DNA of 19,622 bases. Origin: 2-02-FULL-48-14 sp041645035 (GTDB lineage Bacteria; Patescibacteriota; Gracilibacteria; UBA1369; 2-02-FULL-48-14). Position 1 is the first letter of the stretch; every line of letters starts with the position of its first letter. Of the stretch, positions 1 through 5,763 are shown piece after piece. Location: positions 1-19,622 of the forward strand of contig JBAZQU010000021.1 of assembly GCA_041645035.1 (NCBI GenBank). The letters are read 5' to 3'. Below the pieces are notes generated by a model. The model did no database searches. It was not told the origin of the DNA and worked only from the letters and a program-made list of their open reading frames with translations. Position numbers and translations under genes: made by a program.

Positions 1-148
1 CGCTGAGTGCCGCTACAGGTCTATTGAAAACAGATACTTGCACGTGCTCGTTGCTCAAAATTCCTATCAACATAGTCACCGCAAAGGTAAGTGAGGCGAA
101 GAATATAGTTAGAATAGGTCGACGTAAGGCAACGGTAGGTCGGGACAT
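1..148 (-). CDS. N-terminus of a membrane-anchored protein, cut by window edge
   Basis: The first 49 codons of a minus-strand gene are visible, running off the left edge. The peptide begins MSRPTVALRRP and is followed by a hydrophobic stretch (about residues 11-32, ILTIFFASLTFAVTMLIGIL), then a polar segment. This is a basic cytoplasmic tail plus a signal anchor or uncleaved signal peptide, with the bulk presumably extracytoplasmic. The ATG is supported by a good promoter 18-54 bases upstream (TTGACC, 17 bp, TATAAT) in the gap after nrdR. No Shine-Dalgarno is visible. The family cannot be recognised from this fragment. It lies downstream of nrdR on the same strand but has its own promoter, so it need not share its regulation. 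Confidence 0.6.
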   Translation of the reverse strand, partial: MSRPTVALRRPILTIFFASLTFAVTMLIGILSNEHVQVSVFNRPVAALS

Positions 149-173
149 GGATTTTTGTTTTTGTATTCAAAAA

Positions 174-202
174 ATTATAGCAGAAAATCGCCTCCCGGTC
201 AA
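174..202 (-). promoter_or_regulatory. sigma70-type promoter for the truncated left-edge gene
   Basis: On the minus strand, TTGACC (202-197) and a perfect TATAAT (179-174) are separated by 17 bp. The predicted transcript starts near 167, about 19 nt before the ATG at 148. The -35 box begins directly behind the nrdR stop codon, so the 58-bp gap between the genes is nearly all promoter. Seen in sequence; activity is inferred. Confidence 0.7.
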
Positions 203-206
203 AGGA

Positions 207-674
207 TCATTTCTTCAACAGCCTATTGAGTTCTTGTTTAAATTCCTCCACGTCCTTGAATTGGCGGTAGACCGAAGCAAATCTTATATAAGAAACCTCA
301 TCGATAACTTTTAGCGCATGCATCACGTCACGGCCCAATGTGTCGGCAAGAATTTCCTTTCCGCTGATGCTCCACACCTCTTCCAGTCGATCGATCATTT
401 CACTGATCTGCCCTTGGGTTACGGGACGCTTTTCGCAAGCGCGCCACACGCCCTTTTCCACTTTGCTACGGTCATAACTTTCCCGAGAACCGTCTTTTTT
501 TACTACAATAAAATTGGCCGTCTCCACTTTTTCAAAAGTGGTAAAACGATAGCTGCATTCTTCACATTCGCGCCGTCGTCGAATGGACCGGCCTTCATTG
601 GCTTCTCGAGAGTCCACCACAGAAGTGGCTTTATATTTGCATTTAGGGCAAATCATCGGGTTAAATAGTGACAT
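207..674 (-). CDS. nrdR: transcriptional repressor NrdR
   Basis: NrdR is a zinc- and nucleotide-binding repressor that senses ATP/dATP through an ATP-cone and shuts off ribonucleotide reductase genes when dATP is high. The protein (155 aa, usual length about 150-160) has the N-terminal zinc ribbon with Cys9, Cys12, Cys37 and Cys40 (MICPKC and ECEEC), the basic SIRRRRECEEC stretch typical of the family, and an ATP-cone over about residues 53-140 (FIVVKKDGSRESYDRSKVE). Most family members begin at the residue equal to Met7 (MICPKC, position 656), so the start may lie 18 bases further in. I kept the upstream ATG because a TATAAA/TAAAAT -10-like element lies 8-10 nt before it. No ribonucleotide reductase gene is in the window, and I saw no NrdR box here. 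Confidence 0.93.
   Translation of the reverse strand: MSLFNPMICPKCKYKATSVVDSREANEGRSIRRRRECEECSYRFTTFEKVETANFIVVKKDGSRESYDRSKVEKGVWRACEKRPVTQGQISEMIDRLEEVWSISGKEILADTLGRDVMHALKVIDEVSYIRFASVYRQFKDVEEFKQELNRLLKK
637..666 (+). promoter_or_regulatory. probable leaderless promoter of the prsW-like gene
   Basis: TTGCAT (637-642) and TTAAAT (661-666) are 18 bp apart. With a usual 6-nt spacing the transcript would begin at the A of the ATG at 673, giving a leaderless mRNA. The promoter lies inside the nrdR coding region. The -35 is weak. Confidence 0.45.
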
Positions 675-1920
675 GTTCGGAGATTTTATACAAGATGACT
701 GGGTTCAGCTCGGCGTGGTGGTTCTACTCGCCGCTCTCCCTGCTTTAATTTGGTCCTATTTAATATTCAAAGGAAGGAAGACTTCCCGCTGGCCATTGCT
801 CCTCGCGTTCTTTTTGGGAACACTCACCGTGATCCCGCTTATCCTCATTTATGATTATCTTTGGGTCCGCTTTCCTATTTTGAATGTTTACAACGCGATT
901 GAATCCAACATTACTGACATGCATTACGCTGCAATTCTTTCCCTCATCGTAGTAGGCATACTTGAGGAACTCGCCAAAAGCGGAGTAGTGAGGACTATCA
1001 GCAAAACTCGCATTGGGATCCAAACAATCAACGATGCGGTGAAATATTCCATTCTCGCCGGACTCGGATTTGCCTTTACGGAAAACATTGTTTATTTCCG
1101 CGATGCCTGGATGCAAGGTGGAGTGGCCGGCCTTCTGCCTGTCATGGTTTTCCGCTCGCTATTCACCGTTTGTGGACACATGGTATTTTCCGGAATTTAT
1201 GGTTACTTCTACGGAATCGCCAAATTTGCTCATCCTATCATGGAGACCAAACTTTGGATGGGCGAACGTTCTTTTGGTGTACGAGTGCTTTCCAAAATTC
1301 TCGGTACTAACGAAGCCAAAGCCTTCTCGCAGCTCATGCTTCTAAAAGGCCTCTTTATCGCCATGATGATCCACGCCGCTTTCAATTCTTTCTTGGAATT
1401 CAACTATTTCTTCCCGGTCGTCATACTCGTCGGGCTCGGTCTTTTGTATCTGCTTTATCTGCTCGCACATAAAGCCGGTGCCATTGTGTTTGCCTCCTCC
1501 GGTCGAAGTAGTTCCATGGCCAGGCGCGACGTGGACACCGTACTCGAACTCCTGGGAATGTGGTCTCAAGAAGGTCGCCATAAAGACGTGATTGATATTT
1601 GTCAGCGCCTCCTGCTCCGCGACCCCGACAATAAGGTCGTGCAACTCTTTCAGGCCAAAGCCATGGACAGCCAAAAACTCACGGATTTGGAAACTTCTTT
1701 TACCTCACTTTTCCAAGCCGAAGACAAAGCCGTCACGGACCCCAGCCTCCGCACGCTGGTGAAACAAAAAGTGCTCATGGAAATGCTCAAAGAAAAACAA
1801 ATCGCCGCTCCTGCACCCGCCGCCCTCCCCGCGCCTCTATACTCCGGCCCTAAAGTCCCTCAAATTCCCGGGCTTGGAGTTCCGCAAAACGGTCCGTCAT
1901 CCCCGCCAAATAATCCTTAA
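673..1920 (+). CDS. PrsW-family intramembrane protease with C-terminal soluble tail
   Basis: This polytopic membrane protein (415 aa) of the PrsW/CAAX-protease-like superfamily cleaves or processes membrane substrates; in Bacillus PrsW acts on an anti-sigma factor. About 7-8 hydrophobic helices lie between residues 10 and 268. The diagnostic motifs are present: EELAK (98-102), FAFTEN (133-138), His169 within the helix GHMVFSGIYGYFYG, and HAAFN (234-238). Residues 276-415 are soluble: a helical part resembling a TPR-type helix pair (about 285-345), then a Pro/Ala-rich tail. The ATG at 673 was chosen because the reading frame upstream is antisense to nrdR and TTAAAT ends exactly 6 nt before it. 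Its last 71 bases overlap the convergent dGTPase gene. The substrate is unknown. Confidence 0.85.
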   Translation: MFGDFIQDDWVQLGVVVLLAALPALIWSYLIFKGRKTSRWPLLLAFFLGTLTVIPLILIYDYLWVRFPILNVYNAIESNITDMHYAAILSLIVVGILEELAKSGVVRTISKTRIGIQTINDAVKYSILAGLGFAFTENIVYFRDAWMQGGVAGLLPVMVFRSLFTVCGHMVFSGIYGYFYGIAKFAHPIMETKLWMGERSFGVRVLSKILGTNEAKAFSQLMLLKGLFIAMMIHAAFNSFLEFNYFFPVVILVGLGLLYLLYLLAHKAGAIVFASSGRSSSMARRDVDTVLELLGMWSQEGRHKDVIDICQRLLLRDPDNKVVQLFQAKAMDSQKLTDLETSFTSLFQAEDKAVTDPSLRTLVKQKVLMEMLKEKQIAAPAPAALPAPLYSGPKVPQIPGLGVPQNGPSSPPNNP

Positions 1921-2956
1921 CTTCGGTGGCCGCCTCCACATTCGTTTCGGGCAAGCCGTCCCGCTCTTTCATGTAATAAGCAAAGAGTGTTTTGATAATT
2001 TTTTTCCCATGCGCGGAATTACGCACGACCTTCGGATGAAAGTAAAGTCGCGTGGTCAGGAATTCTTTCAGTTCCTTATTGGCCGCCACCATTGCCGACG
2101 AAAATCCGACCAACTTTTCCTTGCACGCATACACGTCCTGCAGATTTTGAATGCCATGTTTTTGAATCAATCGACTCGTTTCTTCCGCGATGTCCCAAAT
2201 CATGAGGCTGATCATTTTGCTCACGATTCGTGCGACACGAATTTTCTCATCGGCAATAGCAATCCCTTCTTTTGCCCATTGCCACAGTACAAGTTTTTCC
2301 AGATCTTTCTCGGTGAACAGCCCACTGCGTAACCCATCGTCCACATCGTGGTTCTGGTAAGCGATCTCGTCGCCCATGTTCACCACCTGCGCCTCCAGCG
2401 ACGGCCGAATTGCCTCCACGCCTGTCGGGTTGTCCCACGAAGTTTGGTGTTTCATGAGCCCCTCAATCACTTCAAGACTCAGATTCAGTCCGCGAAAATT
2501 CGGATATACCTCTTCGAGCTCCTCCACGATTTTCCGGCTCTGCTCATTGTGTTCAAAACTCAGCCCATATTTCTGCATACATTCATGCAGCGCGTCCTCC
2601 CCCGCGTGGCCAAATGGCGTGTGACCCAAATCGTGCGCGAGTGCAATTGCCTCGGTGAGGTCCTCATTCAACCCCAGCGTACGTGCGAGGTCCCGCGAAA
2701 TCTGAGAAACCTCCAAACTGTGGCTCAGTCGATTGCGATAATGGTCGCCGTAATGCGGTATAAAAACCTGAGTCTTCTCTTTTAGTCGCCGAAACGCACG
2801 ACAGTGAATAATGCGGTCACGATCTTTTTGGAAGGGAAGTCGTTGCGGATCAAACGGCTCTTTTACTTTTCGCCCTCGGCTGTTTTTACTCAAGACTGCG
2901 TAGGGGCACAACATGGCTGCTTCATTCTCAGCGAGTTGTAGGGTCGTATATATCAT
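1850..2956 (-). CDS. dgt: dGTPase-like HD-domain dNTP triphosphohydrolase
   Basis: This HD-superfamily hydrolase converts dNTPs (classically dGTP) to nucleoside plus triphosphate, adjusting dNTP pools in the cytoplasm. The 368-aa protein shows the family signature throughout: RDRIIHCRAFRRLKEKTQVF (45-64), RNRLSHSLEVSQ (74-85), the metal-binding AHDLGHTPFGHAGE (107-120) with His108-Asp109, and GDEIAYQNHDVDDGL (195-209). The metal ligands expected of an HD enzyme (His79, His108, Asp109, Asp196) are all present. Length fits the shorter dGTPase-like class. The start ATG overlaps the stop of the HNH nuclease gene as ATGA, so the two are probably translationally coupled and share the palindrome-bearing promoter at 3994-4025. 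Which dNTP is hydrolysed cannot be read from sequence. Confidence 0.92.
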   Translation of the reverse strand: MIYTTLQLAENEAAMLCPYAVLSKNSRGRKVKEPFDPQRLPFQKDRDRIIHCRAFRRLKEKTQVFIPHYGDHYRNRLSHSLEVSQISRDLARTLGLNEDLTEAIALAHDLGHTPFGHAGEDALHECMQKYGLSFEHNEQSRKIVEELEEVYPNFRGLNLSLEVIEGLMKHQTSWDNPTGVEAIRPSLEAQVVNMGDEIAYQNHDVDDGLRSGLFTEKDLEKLVLWQWAKEGIAIADEKIRVARIVSKMISLMIWDIAEETSRLIQKHGIQNLQDVYACKEKLVGFSSAMVAANKELKEFLTTRLYFHPKVVRNSAHGKKIIKTLFAYYMKERDGLPETNVEAATEVKDYLAGMTDRFAELQAREFEGL

Positions 2957-3951
2957 GGGGGACTTGTTTGGATTATAGCTTCCGTTCGATACATTTGCAC
3001 CCTCTGGTCAATTTGAAATTTTGGATGAGCGCTGTCGGCCCCTTCAAGGAGTCGCCATTTATTCGGCGGATCTTCTTCGTTTTCAATGAGGCCGTTGTGG
3101 ATAAGCCGTTCATGGGATCTACATAGCGGTACTATAGAGTCCGCTTCATGACCCTTCTCTAAAGAATAACGCTTGGTGTGATGCAGGGAACCGGCCGGCC
3201 GCGCACAAGTGGGAAAGGCGCAAAACCCGTGATATTTAGCCTGAAGCACTCGTCGTATTCCAATGGGAATTGCGCGGCCTTTTACTTCAGCCGCCCTGCG
3301 GGCGGCGCATTCAGGACACACTTGAATAACCACCTGCGCCTCCTGCCCCACCCCACCCTTTAGCAAAATTTGAAGCACCTCATTATAGGTGAGCGTGACC
3401 CCCTGTTCTTTTTCCAGTCGGTACTTCATCATGCGCAGATTTTTCTCAATTTCCGGAGAAATGGGGAAAGACATTGACCCCCATTGCTCGAGATGGAATT
3501 TATGTTCTTGTTCACCGACGTCGGTGAATTGTGGACCATCTGTGTTTTTTGTAAAGGCCGCTCTTTTTGCTTCTACAAAGGCACCTAAAGCATAAGCACT
3601 CATTTTCTCCACTTTCTCCGCCCACTCCTTATCCGTTTCAGGAGTCGCAATAAAGGCTACCTTTTCAATTTTGGACCAACCCTGCGAGCCCGACTCGAGC
3701 TGTTCCAATAAAGCCGGTTTGTCATCGAGCCGTTCGGCCAGATGTAAAACCTTGTCCACGCTCGCACTGCTCATGCCCGCCAATTTAAAAGCAAATTCGT
3801 AAATGGAAGCGTAGCCGCGCCGTCTGTGCAGTTCGCGCCGTGCAACTTCAGGAAGCAAGCCGGCAAAACGTCGCCGCCAAACTCGCGCATTCAGGCCATA
3901 TTCCTGACATCGCGCGTACAAATCTTTATCGGACAATTGAGCGAAATCCAT
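2953..3951 (-). CDS. HNH endonuclease
   Basis: A putative DNA endonuclease of 332 aa from the ATG at 3951. The N-terminal half (about 1-130) is the helical region found before many HNH domains (RRRGYASIYEFAFKLAGM, then a segment on a KALLEQLESG-like pattern). The C-terminal half holds a zinc-bound HNH fold: Cys212/Cys215, Cys244/Cys249, the catalytic pair SLHHTKR (His257-258), His268, then PLCRSHERLIH (Cys277, His280, His285). A GTG at 3975 is an alternative, 8 codons longer start; neither has a Shine-Dalgarno. Codons 141-147 (QFTDVGE) are encoded by a perfect 18-bp palindrome that also occurs at 17451. The gene leads a two-gene operon with the dGTPase behind a recA-like operator, which suggests a role in DNA damage or foreign DNA response (inference). 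The target is unknown. Confidence 0.85.
   Translation of the reverse strand: MDFAQLSDKDLYARCQEYGLNARVWRRRFAGLLPEVARRELHRRRGYASIYEFAFKLAGMSSASVDKVLHLAERLDDKPALLEQLESGSQGWSKIEKVAFIATPETDKEWAEKVEKMSAYALGAFVEAKRAAFTKNTDGPQFTDVGEQEHKFHLEQWGSMSFPISPEIEKNLRMMKYRLEKEQGVTLTYNEVLQILLKGGVGQEAQVVIQVCPECAARRAAEVKGRAIPIGIRRVLQAKYHGFCAFPTCARPAGSLHHTKRYSLEKGHEADSIVPLCRSHERLIHNGLIENEEDPPNKWRLLEGADSAHPKFQIDQRVQMYRTEAIIQTSPP
3511..3530. repeat. 20-bp repeat with perfect 18-bp palindrome, copy 1
   Basis: TTCACCGACGTCGGTGAATT; the first 18 bases are a perfect inverted repeat centred on GACGTC. It lies inside the HNH coding region. An exact 20-base copy sits at 17451-17470 in a spacer. Confidence 0.85.
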
Positions 3952-3993
3952 AGCAGAAGTGGTTAATGGTCCCACATGGCAGTGACTAATCTG

Positions 3994-3999
3994 ATCTTA
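3994..3999 (-). promoter_or_regulatory. -10 element of the HNH-dGTPase operon
   Basis: TAAGAT on the minus strand, eight bases downstream of the palindromic operator. No good -35 is seen; its expected position (about 4017-4022) falls within the operator. The predicted start near 3987 leaves a leader of about 36 nt to the ATG at 3951 or 12 nt to the GTG at 3975. Confidence 0.4.
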
Positions 4000-4007
4000 G
4001 CACAAAA

Positions 4008-4025
4008 GGTGAGTACACGCTCACC
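4008..4025. promoter_or_regulatory. 18-bp palindromic operator, candidate SOS/LexA-type box, copy 1
   Basis: GGTGAGTACACGCTCACC, an inverted repeat GGTGAG-N6-CTCACC with further symmetry inside. It matches the operator in the recA promoter at 15 of 18 positions and covers the -35 position of the HNH-dGTPase operon. Binding here should block transcription. The regulator is inferred. Confidence 0.65.
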
Positions 4026-4067
4026 ATTCCTATGGACAACAATCAAATCTTATTTTTTAAAGATATG

Positions 4068-4991
4068 TCAGTGATGAAATTTCTCATGCACCTCCTTCAG
4101 TCGCTCATTCGTGCTGTGCGTATAAATTTGCGTGGTCGTGATTGAAGCGTGCCCCAACATCTCTTGAACCGAACGGATGTCCGCGCCGTTGTGGAGCAAG
4201 TCAGTGGCAAAAGAATGGCGAATAACGTGAGGGGTTACTTTTTTTCCGAGCCCGGCCAGGCGACCCGCTTGGCGGACCACCTCTTCCACCGTGTACGCCG
4301 TGAGACGGCGCTTTTCACCAAGCCCCAAATTTTCATCGGTTCGGTTGCGACTAAAACTAATAAAAACCGGCTCCCAATTGTCCGTTCGATCGGCAAAATA
4401 AACTTGCAACCAATGCACGCAGCGCTCGGATAGAAACACAATTCGCGGCTTACGTCCTTTTCCACGAACGGTGAATTCACGTCGCTCCAAATCTACTTGA
4501 CTACGATTCAGACTCACCAATTCAGAAACACGCAGACCCGTCGAATAAAGCATTTCCAGCATCGCGCGATTGCGTGGGCCTGCCTTTTTTTCCAGCGGAA
4601 TTACTTCAAAAAGTCTTTCCACCTCTTCACGTGTTAAAAAGTCCACGATGCGTTCCGGAATTTTTTTTAAATCAACCTTGTCGGGCGGCAGTGAAGGGAT
4701 GTCCTGACGAACCAAATATTTCAAAAACGCACGCAAGGCGATGAGATGATAATTCTGCGTTTTCACTCCCAGGCCGTGATCCCGTCTATCCACAAAACGA
4801 TTCAAAAAAAGCTGATAGGAATGAATGTCGTCCAGATTCAGCCCCGCCAGTTCTCGCGCACCATAAAACTCGGCGAAACGTTGCAAATAATGATGATAAT
4901 TTTCGACAGTTTTGGGTGACTTATTTTTCCCGACCTCAAGATGCTCAAGAAATCGAGTTATGAGTCGCTGGAGAGTTGTCACGTCGGTCAT
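4068..4991 (-). CDS. xerC: tyrosine recombinase XerC/XerD
   Basis: A site-specific tyrosine recombinase of 307 aa, the usual Xer length, which resolves chromosome dimers at dif sites together with a partner or alone. The N-terminal SAM-like core-binding domain spans about 5-95 (KSPKTVENYHHYLQRF). The catalytic domain carries the complete set: Arg154 (STGLRVSEL), Lys178 (RGKGRKPR), His255 and Arg258 (HVIRHSFATDL), His281 (LGHASITTTQ) and nucleophile Tyr290 (IYTH). TATACT on the minus strand ends exactly 6 nt before the ATG, so the mRNA is probably leaderless. It is divergent from ftsE. With no phage or integron context it looks like the housekeeping enzyme; XerC versus XerD cannot be settled because small genomes often have a single Xer. 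Confidence 0.9.
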   Translation of the reverse strand: MTDVTTLQRLITRFLEHLEVGKNKSPKTVENYHHYLQRFAEFYGARELAGLNLDDIHSYQLFLNRFVDRRDHGLGVKTQNYHLIALRAFLKYLVRQDIPSLPPDKVDLKKIPERIVDFLTREEVERLFEVIPLEKKAGPRNRAMLEMLYSTGLRVSELVSLNRSQVDLERREFTVRGKGRKPRIVFLSERCVHWLQVYFADRTDNWEPVFISFSRNRTDENLGLGEKRRLTAYTVEEVVRQAGRLAGLGKKVTPHVIRHSFATDLLHNGADIRSVQEMLGHASITTTQIYTHSTNERLKEVHEKFHH

Positions 4992-5005
4992 AGAGTGAGT
5001 ATACT
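4976..5005 (+). promoter_or_regulatory. divergent xerC/ftsE promoter region with shared -10 palindrome
   Basis: The 12-bp perfect palindrome TGAGTATACTCA (4996-5007) contains TATACT on both strands: 5000-5005 (+) and 5003-4998 (-). On plus, TTGTCA (4976-4981) lies 18 bp upstream and would drive ftsE with an mRNA start near 5012. On minus, the -10 ends 6 nt before the xerC ATG. The two polymerases cannot occupy it together, so the promoters should compete. Confidence 0.55.
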
Positions 5006-5009
5006 CAAA

Positions 5010-5078
5010 GCCGTAGTGAAGCGAAAGCGAGCCGAGGCGAGTGCCTACGGCCTAAGCAACAAGGTGGCCGACGGCCAC
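5010..5078 (+). other. structured leader of ftsE: two inverted repeats
   Basis: GCCGTAG (5010-5016) pairs with CTACGGC (5045-5051) around a GCGA-rich loop. A second compact hairpin, GTGGCC (5064-5069) with GGCCAC (5073-5078) and loop GAC, ends 13 nt before the ftsE ATG. There is no U-run, so it is not a terminator. In the mRNA it would lie directly ahead of a start lacking a Shine-Dalgarno. The role is unknown. Confidence 0.5.
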
Positions 5079-5091
5079 ACCTTCTCAAAAT

Positions 5092-5745
5092 ATGATCGAG
5101 TTCAAAAACGCCACCAAAAAATACGGAGATCGCCTGGTGCTCGACAATGTCAGCCTCCAGATTCAAGGAGGGGATTGGCTGTGGCTCACCGGCGCCTCCG
5201 GCGCCGGAAAAACCACGCTTGTGCATGCGCTCATCGGCGCTGTGACCCTCAGCGCGGGAGAAATTTTTGTGGATGGCTACAACGTGACCAAATTCAATCG
5301 TCTCGCGCTCCAAGAATACCGCCGCAAACTCGGCATCGTCTTTCAGGATTACAAACTTCTCCCCAAAAAAACCGTCTACGAAAACGTGGCTTTCGCCATG
5401 GAAGTTTGCGGCTACACCGAACGTCAAATTGCCGATCGCGTCCCCGAAGTGCTCGAAAAAGTGGGGCTCAGCCAGGCGCGTCACCACTTCCCTTATATGC
5501 TCTCCGGGGGTGAAAAACAACGTGCCGCCATCGCCCGCGCCCTCATTCACGAGCCTCGCCTCATCATCGCCGATGAACCCACCGGAAACCTGGATTCCGA
5601 GACCGCCAACGACATCGTGCGCCTTTTCCAAAAACTCCACGTAGAGGGCGCCACTATTATTTTCGCAACACATAATATTGCACTTCTCGAAGCATTCAAA
5701 AAGCGCCGGGTTCATATTGAAGATGGGCGAATTGTGGAAAGCTAA
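5092..5745 (+). CDS. ftsE: cell division ATP-binding protein FtsE
   Basis: An ABC-type ATPase of 217 aa (usual about 220) that with the membrane protein FtsX regulates peptidoglycan hydrolases at the division site. Motifs: Walker A GASGAGKT (34-41), Q-loop Gln85 in VFQDYKLL, signature LSGGEKQR (137-144), Walker B LIIADEP (157-163), D-loop GNLD, and switch His194 (ATHN). The VFQDYKLLPKKTVYENVAF segment is characteristic of FtsE rather than LolD-like transporters. No ftsX follows: the next gene, 18 bp downstream, is a PurL homologue. The start has no Shine-Dalgarno and follows a structured leader. If no ftsX exists elsewhere, a LolD/MacB-like ATPase is the alternative. Confidence 0.85.
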   Translation: MIEFKNATKKYGDRLVLDNVSLQIQGGDWLWLTGASGAGKTTLVHALIGAVTLSAGEIFVDGYNVTKFNRLALQEYRRKLGIVFQDYKLLPKKTVYENVAFAMEVCGYTERQIADRVPEVLEKVGLSQARHHFPYMLSGGEKQRAAIARALIHEPRLIIADEPTGNLDSETANDIVRLFQKLHVEGATIIFATHNIALLEAFKKRRVHIEDGRIVES

Positions 5746-5763
5746 ATTTTTATATTGCAAACG

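Noticed and set aside
2653..2666. TGAG-N3-CTCA symmetry inside the dGTPase gene
   Set aside because: Wrong spacing, in coding sequence and with no promoter nearby.
3388..3397. GGTGAGCGTG inside the HNH gene, matching one half of the operator
   Set aside because: The other half-site is absent and it lies in coding sequence; probably chance.
4996..5007. TGAGTATACTCA as a third SOS-type box
   Set aside because: Its half-site spacing is TGAG-N4-CTCA, not N6, and the outer GG/CC is missing. It is better explained as two overlapping -10 boxes.
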